A DNA stretch of 41,802 nucleotides from Actinomycetes bacterium (GTDB taxonomy: Bacteria; Actinomycetota; Actinomycetes; Propionibacteriales; Propionibacteriaceae), in NCBI GenBank assembly GCA_023436925.1, contig JAEZHJ010000068.1, positions 1-41,802 on the forward strand, written 5' to 3'. Numbering within the stretch: position 1 is the first letter of the stretch; every line of letters begins with the position of its first letter. The notes beneath the pieces were generated by a model, which was not told where the DNA came from, did not search any database, and was given only the letters and a program-made list of their open reading frames with translations. A program made the translations under genes and the position numbers. Below are positions 31,297 to 40,021 of the stretch, in pieces.

Positions 31297-32064
31297 TCAG
31301 CGGCCGGCCCGGGCGAAGGCGTCGGTGACGTCGCCCACCTCGCCGGTCGCCTCCAGTTGGGCGACCACCGCGTCGTCGAGGAAGACCTCGGCGACGCGGG
31401 AGACCAGCCGGACCTGGTCGGCGCCGTCGGCGGCGGCGATCGCGACCACGAAGCGCACCCGGTTGCCGTACCAGTCGATGCTGCCTGGGTAGCGGACGAA
31501 GGCCAGCCCCGGCCGCACCACCAGCGCCCCCGCGGCCGGAGCGCCGCGGGGCACCGCCAGGGCATTGCCCATGTGGGTGGACGAGGCCCGTTCGTGGTCG
31601 TGCATCGCCGCGATGTACCCGGCTTCGGCCGCCCCGCTGTCGACCAGCAACTGGCCCACCTCGTCGATCGCGGCCTCGCGGCTCGTCGCGGTTCCGTAGA
31701 GCCGGACGGCGGCCGCGGGCAGCAAGCCCTCCTCGCCCGGCAGGGGGTCCGGCGACGCAGGGGCCCGGGGCACCGGGGACGGCGCCGGTGGTTCGGTCGC
31801 GATCGCCAGGTCCGGCTCCAGCGGTGGCTCCGGGAGCGGGCGGGCGGGTCCGGGATCCTGACCGACCTCGGAGCGGCGAGTGGCCAGCCACGCCGCGACG
31901 AAGCCGACCGCGCCGGCCACGCAGGCCCCGATCGCGGTGGCCTGGCTGGGCACCCAGCCTGCGTTCTGGAACCCGCCGATGAGGGCGGCCACCCCTGCCC
32001 CGGCGACCCCGCCGGCCAGGACGGCCGCCACCAGGCCGGACAGGAAACTGCGTGAACGCGTCAT
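31297..32064 (-). CDS. Membrane-anchored PTS EIIA(Mtl/Fru)-like protein with the phospho-His replaced
   Basis: A 255-residue protein. Two membrane helices (about 8-31 and 41-62) are followed by a proline-rich linker (about 70-115) and a soluble domain (118-250). The domain has the order of a mannitol/fructose-type EIIA: TATSREAAIDEVGQLLVDSGAAEAGYIAAMHDHE, then SSTHMGNALAVPRG, then an IDWYGNRVRFVVAIAA core. In active EIIA the motif is G-x-x-A-I-P-H-G with the phosphorylated histidine; here it is Arg173 (codon CGC), so normal phosphotransfer should be impossible. It may be a sensor or a scaffold. The ATG follows GAGGAG. It has its own TACAGT promoter, 73 bp after treC. The domain assignment is by eye. 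Confidence 0.7.
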   Translation of the reverse strand: MTRSRSFLSGLVAAVLAGGVAGAGVAALIGGFQNAGWVPSQATAIGACVAGAVGFVAAWLATRRSEVGQDPGPARPLPEPPLEPDLAIATEPPAPSPVPRAPASPDPLPGEEGLLPAAAVRLYGTATSREAAIDEVGQLLVDSGAAEAGYIAAMHDHERASSTHMGNALAVPRGAPAAGALVVRPGLAFVRYPGSIDWYGNRVRFVVAIAAADGADQVRLVSRVAEVFLDDAVVAQLEATGEVGDVTDAFARAGR

Positions 32065-32089
32065 GGGGCTCCTCGGGTGTGCTGCCCGC

Positions 32090-32095
32090 ACTGTA
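32090..32095 (-). promoter_or_regulatory. -10 element of the EIIA-like gene
   Basis: TACAGT on the minus strand, about 26 nt before the ATG at 32064, with GAGGAG in the leader. The same hexamer occurs before glmS and the methyltransferase gene. Confidence 0.4.
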
Positions 32096-32137
32096 GCGAA
32101 GCGCCCCGCCGCCGCAGCGCAGCGCCGCCGGACCGGG

Positions 32138-33811
32138 TCAGCTCAGCCGCAGCACCACCGACTCATACGGGCGCAGCGCGAGCGCTCCGTCGGTGAACAC
32201 CGGCTCGCCCAGGTTGGCGATCACCAGTTCGCGGCGCTCGTACTCCGCAAGCTGGGCGGGCAGCGGCCACTCCACGGAGTCGGCGTAGAAGTTGTTCACC
32301 ACCAGCAGCGCCTCGTCCTCACCGCGGCGCAGGTACGCGAACACCGCCGGGTGGTCCCGGTCGAGCAGCTCATAGCGTCCGGTGGTCACCAACGGGTCGG
32401 TCTTGCGCAGTTCGATCAGCTGTCGGTAGTGGTGGAAGACCGAGTCGGGGTCGGCCATTGCCGCCGCCGCGTTGACCTGCGGGTAGTTGGCGGCCACCTC
32501 GATCCACGGCTCGCCGGTGGTGAAGCCGGCGTTCGGGCTGTCGTCCCACTGCACCGGGGTGCGCGAGTTGTCACGCGACTTGCGCTCAAGGATGCGCAGC
32601 ACCTCATCCTCGGGCTTGCCGGCGTCGATCAGCTCGCGATAGGCGTTCAACGACTCGACGTCGCGGTACTGCCCGATCGAGGTGAAGTGCGGGTTGGTCA
32701 TCCCGAACTCCTCGCCCTGGTAGATGTAGGGCGTCCCCTGCAGCAGGTGGACGGCGGTCGCCAGCATCTTGGCCGACTCCACCCGGTACCTGCCGTCGTC
32801 GCCGAACCGGGACACCACCCGCGGCTGGTCGTGGTTGCACCAGAACACAGCGTTCCAGCCGCCGCCGGCGGCCATCCCCACCTGCCAGTGGGTCAGGATG
32901 TCCTTCAGCGCACCGAAATCCATCGGGGCGTCGGTCCACTTCTGCCCGCCCGGGTAGTCGACCTTGAGGTGGTGGAACGAGAAGGTCATGTCGAGCTCCT
33001 CGTTCTCCGGACGGGTGTAGCGCACGCAGTGCTCGACCGTGGTGGACGACATCTCGCCCACCGTGAGCTTGCCCCGGAAGGCCTCCTGGTTCATCTCGTG
33101 CAGGAACTCGTGGATCCGCGGGCCGTCGGTGTAGAACTGCCGGCCGTCGGTGCCCTCGGGGGCCTGCGGGAAGGACTGGTCCTTGGAGAGCAGGTTGACC
33201 ACGTCGAGGCGGAACCCGTCCATCCCCTTCTCGAACCACCAGCGCATCATCTGGTAGACGTCCTGGCGCAGCCGGGGGTTCTCCCAGTTCAGGTCGGCCT
33301 GGGTGACGTCGAACAGGTGCAGGTAGTACTGCCCGGTCTGCTCGTCGTACTCCCAGGCGTTGCCGCCGAACTTGCTCACCCAGTTGGTCGGCGGCCCGCC
33401 GTCGGGGGCCGGGTCCTTCCAGATGAAGTAGTCGCGGTAGGGGTTCTCGCGGCTGCTGCGGGCCTGGACGAACCACTCGTGCTCGGTCGAGCAGTGGTTC
33501 ACCACCATGTCCATGACCAGCTTGATGCCGCGGGCGTGGGCCTCTTCCAGCAGCCGCTCGAGGTCGGCCATCGTCCCGAACGGCGGGTAGACCTCGTGGT
33601 AATTGCGGATGTCGTACCCGTTGTCGTTCTGGGGCGAGTCGTAGACCGGGGTCAGCCAGATCACATCGCAGCCCAGGGCTGCGATGTGATCCAGCTTCGA
33701 GATGATCCCGGGGATGTCCCCCAGCCCGTCGCCGTCGGAGTCGGCGAAGGACCGGGGGTAGATCTGGTAGACGACCGCGGTCTTCTTCCAGTCGATCCCC
33801 TGGATCGTCAT
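32138..33811 (-). CDS. treC: GH13 alpha-glucosidase, probable trehalose-6-phosphate hydrolase
   Basis: A 557-residue cytoplasmic GH13 enzyme. WKKTAVVYQIYPRSFADSDGDGLGDIPGI is the oligo-1,6-glucosidase/TreC start with the calcium-loop DSDGDGLGD. Active-site regions: DMVVNHCS (I), GMDGFRLDVVN with the nucleophile Asp (II), TVGEMSST with the acid Glu (III), FWCNHDQPRV (IV). TPYIYQGEEFGMTN and the C-terminal beta-domain (RPYESVVLRLS) are present, and length is typical. Its ATG overlaps the treB stop (ATGA), and the partner is a trehalose-type PTS permease, so trehalose-6-phosphate to glucose plus glucose-6-phosphate is the likely reaction. An alpha-1,6- or alpha-1,4-glucosidase is the alternative. 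Confidence 0.85.
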   Translation of the reverse strand: MTIQGIDWKKTAVVYQIYPRSFADSDGDGLGDIPGIISKLDHIAALGCDVIWLTPVYDSPQNDNGYDIRNYHEVYPPFGTMADLERLLEEAHARGIKLVMDMVVNHCSTEHEWFVQARSSRENPYRDYFIWKDPAPDGGPPTNWVSKFGGNAWEYDEQTGQYYLHLFDVTQADLNWENPRLRQDVYQMMRWWFEKGMDGFRLDVVNLLSKDQSFPQAPEGTDGRQFYTDGPRIHEFLHEMNQEAFRGKLTVGEMSSTTVEHCVRYTRPENEELDMTFSFHHLKVDYPGGQKWTDAPMDFGALKDILTHWQVGMAAGGGWNAVFWCNHDQPRVVSRFGDDGRYRVESAKMLATAVHLLQGTPYIYQGEEFGMTNPHFTSIGQYRDVESLNAYRELIDAGKPEDEVLRILERKSRDNSRTPVQWDDSPNAGFTTGEPWIEVAANYPQVNAAAAMADPDSVFHHYRQLIELRKTDPLVTTGRYELLDRDHPAVFAYLRRGEDEALLVVNNFYADSVEWPLPAQLAEYERRELVIANLGEPVFTDGALALRPYESVVLRLS

Positions 33812-35265
33812 GAAACGGCCGCTGCCAGGTCCGCGTCCTCCGCGGCCACTTCAGTGGTGACGTCCTCGTTGGCCAGCTGCCGCTTGGCATAGATCCAGGT
33901 GGCCAGCATCGGGACCACGACCTCGAAGGCCATGGCGATGGCGAACGGTCCCCAGAACTGCGGGATGATGGCGAAGATGCCGGGGATGCCGCCGACGCCG
34001 ATGCTTGACGCCAGGACCCCGAAGGCCGAGATGAAGGCGCCGCCGATGGCGGCACAGACGATCGCGATCATGAAGGGGTACTTGTAGCGCAGGTTGACGC
34101 CGAACATGGCCGGCTCGGTGATGCCGAGGTAGGCCGAGATGCCCGAGGTCATCGCCAGCGACTTCTGCTTCTCGGTGCGCAGCGCGAAGAACATGCCGAT
34201 CGCCACCGAGCCCTGGGCGATGTTGGACAGCGCCAGGATCGGCCACAAGAAGGTGGCTCCGTTGGTCGCGATCAGCTGCAGGTCCACTGCCAGGAAGGTG
34301 TGGTGCATGCCGGTGATCACCAGCGGTGCATAACCCAGGCCGTAGAGGAAGCCGCCGACCACCGGTGCCAGGTTGAACACCCAGGTGACGCCCTCGGCCA
34401 GCCACGTGCCGATGGTGAAGGTGATCGGGCCGATGAAGGCGAAGGCCAGGAAGCCGGTGACCAGCAGGGCGACGGGTGCGACGACCAGCAGTTGCGCGCC
34501 CTCGGCGACCCGCTGCTTGAGCCAGAGCTCGATCTTGGCCAGCACCCAGGCCGCGACCAGGATCGGGAGCACCTGGCCCTGGTAGCCGATCTTGGGGATC
34601 TCCCAGCCGAAGATGTTCCAGGCCGGGATCTCGGGCGCCGAGCCGTAGCCCCAGGCGTTGAGCAGGTCGGGATGGACGAGCATGGCGCCGAGCACGATGC
34701 CGAGCAGCGGGTTGCCACCGAACCGCTTGACCGCCGCCCAGCCGATCAGCACGGGCAGGAACACGAAGGCGGTGTTGGCGATCGTGATGATGATCCCCGC
34801 GATGCCGGCCAGGCCCGGGGTGGCCTCCACCAGCGACTGCTCACCGAAGATGCCGGGCTGGGTCAGGATGTTGTTGATGCCCATCAGCAGACCGGCGGTG
34901 ACCAGTGCCGGCAGCAGCGGGACGAAGATGTCGGAGAAGATCTTCACGAACTGCTGGATCGGGTTCATCTTCTCCGCGGCCGCGGCCTTGACCTCTTCCT
35001 TGGTGGCGGCGGACCGTCCGGTCACCTCCTGCACATCGGCGGCGACCTCCTCCACGGTGCCGGGGCCGATCACGACCTGGAACTGCCCGGCAGCGGAGAA
35101 CGAGCCCTTCACCACGTCGACCGCCTCGAGAGCGGCCTTGTCGACCTTACTTTCGTCGGCCAGCGCGAAGCGCAGCCGGGTAACGCAGTTGGTGGCAGCC
35201 TGGATGTTCTCCGGGCCACCGACGGCGGCGACAATCGCCTTTGCATCCTCGGTGTACTTGCCCAT
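33808..35265 (-). CDS. treB: PTS trehalose-type EIIBC permease
   Basis: A 485-residue membrane permease that imports and phosphorylates a disaccharide. The EIIB domain (1-85) has the phosphocysteine Cys27 in AATNCVTRLRFALAD. A linker (KEEVKAAAAEKMNPIQQFV) leads into an EIIC domain of the glucose-glucoside family, with about ten helices. Its motifs include FVPLLPALVTAGLLMGINN, VPMLATWIYAK and the key SGISAYLGITEPAMFG (GITEP). No EIIA is fused, so a glucose-type EIIA encoded elsewhere must supply phosphate; the nearby EIIA-like protein is of another type and lacks the histidine. ATG 35265 has AAGGAG 6 nt upstream. Trehalose is inferred from treC and the TreB-like EIIC; sucrose or maltose is less likely. 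No local treR. Confidence 0.87.
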   Translation of the reverse strand: MGKYTEDAKAIVAAVGGPENIQAATNCVTRLRFALADESKVDKAALEAVDVVKGSFSAAGQFQVVIGPGTVEEVAADVQEVTGRSAATKEEVKAAAAEKMNPIQQFVKIFSDIFVPLLPALVTAGLLMGINNILTQPGIFGEQSLVEATPGLAGIAGIIITIANTAFVFLPVLIGWAAVKRFGGNPLLGIVLGAMLVHPDLLNAWGYGSAPEIPAWNIFGWEIPKIGYQGQVLPILVAAWVLAKIELWLKQRVAEGAQLLVVAPVALLVTGFLAFAFIGPITFTIGTWLAEGVTWVFNLAPVVGGFLYGLGYAPLVITGMHHTFLAVDLQLIATNGATFLWPILALSNIAQGSVAIGMFFALRTEKQKSLAMTSGISAYLGITEPAMFGVNLRYKYPFMIAIVCAAIGGAFISAFGVLASSIGVGGIPGIFAIIPQFWGPFAIAMAFEVVVPMLATWIYAKRQLANEDVTTEVAAEDADLAAAVS

Positions 35266-35343
35266 CACACTCTCCTTCGAGCGGCGGTAGGGGGTGTGCC
35301 TGCACCTCCATCATTGCGCCCGCGGGCAACCAAGGGAAGGACC

Positions 35344-36813
35344 CTATTTCAGCGGGAGCGGCAACTCCAGGTCCTGCGGGGCCACGGCGCCACGATCGGC
35401 GGCCGCCATCGCCTGGATGCTCGCGCCCGCCACCGCGGCCACCGGAGCGGTCAGCCCGGCGGCCAGCAGGGCACCGCAGATCCCGGCCAGCAGGTCGCCC
35501 GACCCGGCCTGCGCGGTCCACGCCGGACCGGGCACCGCCACCTTGACCCGGCCCTGGCCGGGAGTCCCCACCAGTTGGGTGGCCCCCTTGAGCAGGACGG
35601 TGCCGCCGGTGCGCACCACCGCCTGGCGGACGGCGGCGACGGGGTCGGCCAGCACCTGTTCCCGGGCGATCCCGAGGAACCGGCCCAACTCCCCGGCGTG
35701 CGGGGTGAGCAGCACCTGCGGGTGGAGCCGGTACGGCAGCATCGTCAGGGCGTCGGCGTCGATCACCAGCGGCAGCCCGGTGGCCACTGCCCCGGCGACG
35801 ACGTCGGGGCCATCGGGCCGGTCCCCCCAGCCACTGCCCAGCACCAGCGCCTGCACCCGCCCCGCGGTGGTGACCACATTGGGCAGGCGGGCCAGGACGG
35901 CGGCGGCGATCCCGGGCTCGCCGGTGAACCGGACCATGCCGGCCCCGGCCCGGACGGCGCCGGTGGCGACCATCACCGCCGCCCCCGGGTAGCGCAGCGA
36001 GCCGGCGTCCACGCCGACCACACCGCGGGAGTACTTGTCGTCGCCGGGGGTCGGCACCGGCCAGACCGCGGCGACGTCGGACGGCTCCCAGCACTCCAGC
36101 TCAGGCTCCATCGGGGGCAGTCCGATGTCGACGGTCTCGATCCGTCCGCAGGCCGACCGGGCCGGCTCGATCGCGTGGCAGAGCTTCCGGCCGCCGAAGG
36201 TCACCGTGAGACAGGCCGCGAAGTGCGTGGCCAGGCCGTTTCCGGTGACGCTGCGCGCCGCGGCCGGCACCGGGACGGGTTCGGGCTGCTCGCCGGCCGC
36301 GGTGAGGGCGGTGAAGGGCGGGTCGGCCGGGATCCCGGAAGGCAGGTCGACCGCCACCACCGGCACCCCGGCGGCGACGCAGGCCCGGGCGAAGTCGGCC
36401 ACCTCCGCGCGCAACCCGGCCCGGCCGCTCAGCCCCGCGACGCCGTCCACCACCAGATCGGCGTGCGCCAGCTCCCGGCGGGCGCCCGCCGCGTCCACCT
36501 CGTGACCACCCGCGGCGGCCAGCGCCCGCCAGCCCGCCTCGTGGACTCCCGACCCGGTCCGCCAGGCAGCTACCCGGACGCCGCGGCCGGCCAACCGCGC
36601 GGCGGCGAACAGGGCGTCGCCGCCGTTGTTGCCGTCCCCGGCCAGGACGAGCACACGCGCGCCGTACACCCGGCCCCGGCGAGACCGCAGTTCGCGCCGC
36701 AGCGCGCTGGCCAGCCCGGCGGCCGCCCGCTGCATCAGGACGCCGTCACCGGTCGCGGCGAGGATCTCGGCCTCCGCCGCGCGGATCGCAGCCGCGGTGT
36801 AGGCGTACCGCAT
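35344..36813 (-). CDS. nnrD: Bifunctional NAD(P)HX epimerase / ADP-dependent dehydratase
   Basis: A 489-residue repair enzyme that restores hydrated NADH and NADPH. The N-terminal YjeF epimerase domain (1-210) has MQRAAAGLASALRREL, VLVLAGDGNNGGDALFAAARLAGRGV, VVDGVAGLSGRAGLR and AVDLPSGIPAD. The C-terminal dehydratase (about 225-489) is a ribokinase-like fold with GVVGVDAGSLRYPGAAVMVATGAVRAGAGMV, LVIDADALTML, LLTPHAGELGRFLG, VLLKGATQLV and the ATP/ADP site AQAGSGDLLAGICGALL. Its ATG shares one base with the acpS stop (TGATG), so they are coupled. The usual downstream actinobacterial gene alr is missing; the trehalose cassette follows. Confidence 0.94.
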   Translation of the reverse strand: MRYAYTAAAIRAAEAEILAATGDGVLMQRAAAGLASALRRELRSRRGRVYGARVLVLAGDGNNGGDALFAAARLAGRGVRVAAWRTGSGVHEAGWRALAAAGGHEVDAAGARRELAHADLVVDGVAGLSGRAGLRAEVADFARACVAAGVPVVAVDLPSGIPADPPFTALTAAGEQPEPVPVPAAARSVTGNGLATHFAACLTVTFGGRKLCHAIEPARSACGRIETVDIGLPPMEPELECWEPSDVAAVWPVPTPGDDKYSRGVVGVDAGSLRYPGAAVMVATGAVRAGAGMVRFTGEPGIAAAVLARLPNVVTTAGRVQALVLGSGWGDRPDGPDVVAGAVATGLPLVIDADALTMLPYRLHPQVLLTPHAGELGRFLGIAREQVLADPVAAVRQAVVRTGGTVLLKGATQLVGTPGQGRVKVAVPGPAWTAQAGSGDLLAGICGALLAAGLTAPVAAVAGASIQAMAAADRGAVAPQDLELPLPLK

Positions 36814-37160
36814 CAGGCCTCGCAGACCACCACGGCCGCCGCGATCCCGGCGTCGTGGGTGATGGAGAGGTGGAGCCGGCCGATCCCGAGTTCGGCGACC
36901 CGGTCGGCGACCGTCCCGGCGCAGGAGAAGTAGGGCTTGCCGCCCTCGTCCTTGCGGACCTCCACGTCGGTCCAGACCAGGCCGGTCGGGGCGCCGAGGG
37001 CCTTGGCGAGCGCCTCCTTGGCGGCGAACCTCCCGGCCATCCGCTGCATCGAGGTGTCCTGCTCGGACTCGGTGAAGATCCGCGCCAGCAGTCCCTCCCG
37101 CGCCGCGGCCTCGGTGAAGCGGGACACCTGGGTCACGTCGATTCCCACGCCGATGATCAT
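36813..37160 (-). CDS. acpS: Holo-[acyl-carrier-protein] synthase
   Basis: A 115-residue enzyme moving 4'-phosphopantetheine from CoA to a serine of ACP, activating fatty-acid synthesis. The start IIGVGIDVTQVSRFTEA contains the metal-ligand Asp8, and RFAAKEALAKALG contains the second acidic ligand and the catalytic lysine. FTESEQD and the C-terminal LHLSITHDAGIAAAVVV complete the AcpS pattern. The length is normal. It lies 2 nt after the glmS stop and overlaps nnrD by 1 nt, so glmS-acpS-nnrD is one operon. Confidence 0.95.
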   Translation of the reverse strand: MIIGVGIDVTQVSRFTEAAAREGLLARIFTESEQDTSMQRMAGRFAAKEALAKALGAPTGLVWTDVEVRKDEGGKPYFSCAGTVADRVAELGIGRLHLSITHDAGIAAAVVVCEA

Positions 37161-37162
37161 CC

Positions 37163-39007
37163 CTACTCCACGGTCACCGACTTGGCCAGGTTGCGTGGCT
37201 GGTCCACGTCGTAACCCAGCAGGGTCGCCACCTCGCAGGCGAAGAATTGCAGCGGCACGATGGCCAGCAGCGGCTGCAGCAGCGTGGAGACCCGGGGCAA
37301 CCGGATCAGGACGTCGGCGTAGGGCACCACTTCCTCGTCGCCCTCCTCGGCCAGCACGATGGTCTGCGCCCCGCGGGCGCGGACCTCCTGGATATTGGAG
37401 ACCACCTTGTCGTGCAGGTGGTCGCGGCCCTGCGGCGGCACCACCACGAAGACCGGGGTGCCTGCCTCGACCAGCGCGATCGGGCCGTGCTTCAGTTCGC
37501 CGGCCGGGAAGCCCTCGGCGTGCAGGTAGGCGATCTCCTTCAGCTTGAGCGCACCCTCCAGGGCGACCGGGTAGCCGACGTGGCGGCCCAGGAAGAGCAT
37601 CGACCGCTTGTCCACGAACTCGCGGCCGAGCGCCGCGACCGGCGCCAGCCCGTCCAGCACCTGCTGGATGAGCGGCGGCGTGGCGGCGAGCTCGGACATC
37701 CAGCGGGCGATCTCGTCGCCGAACATCGTTCCCCGGACCTGGGCCAGGTAGAGCCCGAGCAGGTAGCAGGCGGCGACCTGGGTCAGGAAGCCCTTGGTGG
37801 AGGCCACCCCGATCTCGGGGCCGGCGTGGGTGTAGATGACAGCGTCGGACTCCCGCGGGATCGTCGCGCCGTTGGTGTTGCAGATCGCGATCACCTTGGC
37901 GTGCTGCTCGCGGGCGTGCCGGATCGCCATCAAGGTGTCGGCGGTCTCCCCGGACTGGCTGATGGTGACGACCAGGGTCGAGCGGGTGATGATCGGGTCG
38001 CGGTAGCGGAACTCGCTGGCGATCTCGACCTCGCAGGCGATCCGCGTCCAGTGCTCGATGGCGTACTTGGCAACCAGCCCCGCGTAGTACGCGCTGCCGC
38101 AGGCGACGATGATGATCTTGTCGATCGAGCGGAGCTCGGCCTCCCCGATCCGGATCTCGTCGAGTTGCAGCTCTCCGTCGCTGGTGAAACGGCCGAGCAG
38201 GGTGTCGGCCACCGCCCTGGGCTGCTCGAAGATCTCCTTCCGCATGAACCAGTCGTACCCGGACTTCTCCGCGGCAGACAGGTCCCAGGTCACCTCGTAG
38301 GGGTGCGACTCGGCGGGGGCGCCGAAGAAGTCGGTGATCTCGATCCGGTCGGTGGTCACCTCGACCACCTGGTCCTGACCCAGCTCGATCGCCTTGCGGG
38401 TGAACTCGATGAAGGCGGACACGTCGGAGGCGACGAAGTTCTCGCCCTCGCCGACCCCCACCACCAGCGGGGAGTTGCGGCGGGCGGCGACCAGCCGTCC
38501 GGGCTCCAGGGCATCGATCGCGACCAGGGTGAACGCCCCCTCGAGGCGGCGGCAGACGGCGCGCATCGCGTCGGCCAGGCTCGAACCGGCCTCGACCTCG
38601 CGGGCCAGCAGGTGGGCGGCGACCTCGGTGTCGGTCTCCGAGGTGAGGACGGTGCCGGCGGCCTGCAGTTCGGCGCGCAGCGTGGCGAAGTTCTCGATGA
38701 TGCCGTTGTGGATCAGCGCCACCCGCCCGTCAGCGGACAGGTGCGGGTGGGCGTTGATGTCGTTCGGCGCGCCGTGCGTGGCCCAGCGGGTGTGCCCGAT
38801 CCCGATCCTGGTGTCGGCCAGCGGGGCGGCGTCGAGCTCGCCGATCAGGTTGCCGATCTTGCCGGCCTTCTTGCGGACCTGGATGGCGCCCTCCGCGATG
38901 ACGGCGACCCCCGCCGAGTCATAGCCGCGGTACTCCATGCGCTTCAGCCCAGCCACGACGACGTCCTTGGCGACCCTGGGGCCGACGTATCCGATGATCC
39001 CGCACAT
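37163..39007 (-). CDS. glmS: Glutamine-fructose-6-phosphate aminotransferase
   Basis: A 614-residue enzyme making glucosamine-6-phosphate for peptidoglycan precursors. The N-terminal nucleophile is Cys2 of MCGIIGYVG, with RMEYRGYDSAG, HTRWATHGAPNDINAHPH and NGIIENF forming the glutaminase site. Two SIS sugar-binding domains follow (VACGSAYYAGLVAKY, TISQSGETADTLMAI, GVASTKGFLTQVAACYLLGL, LGRHVGYPVALEGALKLKEIAYLHAEGF), ending in DQPRNLAKSVTVE. The start must be ATG 39007, as Cys must follow Met. TACAGT lies 7 nt upstream, so the mRNA is leaderless. No glmS ribozyme is possible in such a short leader. First gene of glmS-acpS-nnrD. Confidence 0.97.
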   Translation of the reverse strand: MCGIIGYVGPRVAKDVVVAGLKRMEYRGYDSAGVAVIAEGAIQVRKKAGKIGNLIGELDAAPLADTRIGIGHTRWATHGAPNDINAHPHLSADGRVALIHNGIIENFATLRAELQAAGTVLTSETDTEVAAHLLAREVEAGSSLADAMRAVCRRLEGAFTLVAIDALEPGRLVAARRNSPLVVGVGEGENFVASDVSAFIEFTRKAIELGQDQVVEVTTDRIEITDFFGAPAESHPYEVTWDLSAAEKSGYDWFMRKEIFEQPRAVADTLLGRFTSDGELQLDEIRIGEAELRSIDKIIIVACGSAYYAGLVAKYAIEHWTRIACEVEIASEFRYRDPIITRSTLVVTISQSGETADTLMAIRHAREQHAKVIAICNTNGATIPRESDAVIYTHAGPEIGVASTKGFLTQVAACYLLGLYLAQVRGTMFGDEIARWMSELAATPPLIQQVLDGLAPVAALGREFVDKRSMLFLGRHVGYPVALEGALKLKEIAYLHAEGFPAGELKHGPIALVEAGTPVFVVVPPQGRDHLHDKVVSNIQEVRARGAQTIVLAEEGDEEVVPYADVLIRLPRVSTLLQPLLAIVPLQFFACEVATLLGYDVDQPRNLAKSVTVE

Positions 39008-39014
39008 ATGCGTC

Positions 39015-39040
39015 ACTGTAGTGGCCGGGCACGGCAGACT
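39015..39040. promoter_or_regulatory. Divergent leaderless promoters of glmS and coaA
   Basis: Minus strand: TACAGT (39020-39015), 7 nt before the glmS ATG. Plus strand: CAGACT (39035-39040), 6 nt before the coaA GTG. Both promoters sit in a 39-bp gap, so polymerase binding at one should affect the other. Confidence 0.55.
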
Positions 39041-39046
39041 GTCGGA

Positions 39047-40021
39047 GTGCACAACGCAGCGCTCGAGCTCCCGGCCCCCGAGGACGACCCGTTCGGCCCC
39101 TACCTCACCCTCGAGCGGGGCCACTGGGCGACCCTGGCAGAAGCCCGGCACGACTTCCTCGAGACGGAGACCCTGAACCGGCTGCGCGGCATCGATGAGC
39201 CGACCGACGTCAACGAGGTCCGTGAGGTCTACCTGCCGTTGACCGAGCTGATCCAGCTCTACATGGACCGCACCGGCAGCCTGTACCGCGACAGCCACGC
39301 CTTCCTGGGCCTGACCGGTGCCCGGACGCCGTTCGTGATCGGCGTGGCCGGCTCGGTGGCGGTCGGCAAGTCGACCACCTCGCGGCTGCTGCGGGAACTC
39401 CTCAGCCGCGGCCCCGGTGCCCCCAAGGTCGACCTGGTGACCACCGACGGCTTCCTCTACCCCAACGCCGAACTGGAACGGCTGGGACTGCTGGACCGCA
39501 AGGGCTTCCCGGAGTCCTACGACCGGCGCCGGCTGGTCAAGTTCGTGATGGACGTGAAGTCCGGCGTCCCCGAGGTGGCCGCACCGGTCTACTCCCACCT
39601 CGCCTACGACATCCTCCCCGACGAGCAGGTGGTGGTGCGCCAGCCCGACATCCTGATCATCGAGGGCCTCAACGTGCTGCAGCCGGCCCGCCGCCGCGCC
39701 AACGGCACCATGGGCCTGGCGGTGAGCGACTTCTTCGACTTCTCGGTGTACGTCGACGCCGAGGACGCGCACGTGCGTGCCTGGTACATCCACCGCTTCC
39801 TGAGGCTGCGGGAGACCGCCTTCCGCGATCCGGAGTCCTACTTCGTGAGGTTCTCCCAGCTCACCGATGCGCAGGCGGTACAGCAGGCGGGTTCGATCTG
39901 GGACGCGATCAACGGTCCCAACCTCGTGCTGAACATCAAGCCCACCCGGGGCCGGGCGACCGCGATCCTGCGCAAGGCCCGCGACCACAAGGTCAGCTGG
40001 GTGCGGATCAGGCGGATCTAG
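39047..40021 (+). CDS. coaA: Pantothenate kinase, type I
   Basis: A 324-residue kinase for the first step of coenzyme A synthesis. The N-terminus has YLTLERGHWATL and LPLTELIQLYM. The P-loop is VIGVAGSVAVGKSTTSRLL. VDLVTTDGFLYPNAEL, KGFPESYDRRRLVKFVMDVKSG, VYSHLAYDILPDEQ and LIIEGLNVLQP are all type I CoaA signatures. FSVYVDAEDAHVRAWYIHRFLRL and INGPNLVLNI complete the protein. The GTG start is 6 nt after CAGACT. Its stop TAG shares a base with the GTG of the following GNAT gene. CoA made here is also the substrate of AcpS encoded across the divergent promoter. Confidence 0.96.
   Translation: MHNAALELPAPEDDPFGPYLTLERGHWATLAEARHDFLETETLNRLRGIDEPTDVNEVREVYLPLTELIQLYMDRTGSLYRDSHAFLGLTGARTPFVIGVAGSVAVGKSTTSRLLRELLSRGPGAPKVDLVTTDGFLYPNAELERLGLLDRKGFPESYDRRRLVKFVMDVKSGVPEVAAPVYSHLAYDILPDEQVVVRQPDILIIEGLNVLQPARRRANGTMGLAVSDFFDFSVYVDAEDAHVRAWYIHRFLRLRETAFRDPESYFVRFSQLTDAQAVQQAGSIWDAINGPNLVLNIKPTRGRATAILRKARDHKVSWVRIRRI

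Noticed and set aside
35266..35343. treR operator or catabolite site upstream of treB
   Set aside because: I looked for a clear inverted repeat or promoter hexamer pair and found none I could support.
37247..39046. A 600-residue upstream extension of coaA
   Set aside because: It is antisense to glmS. The GTG at 39047 gives the family N-terminus and has a -10 six bases upstream.
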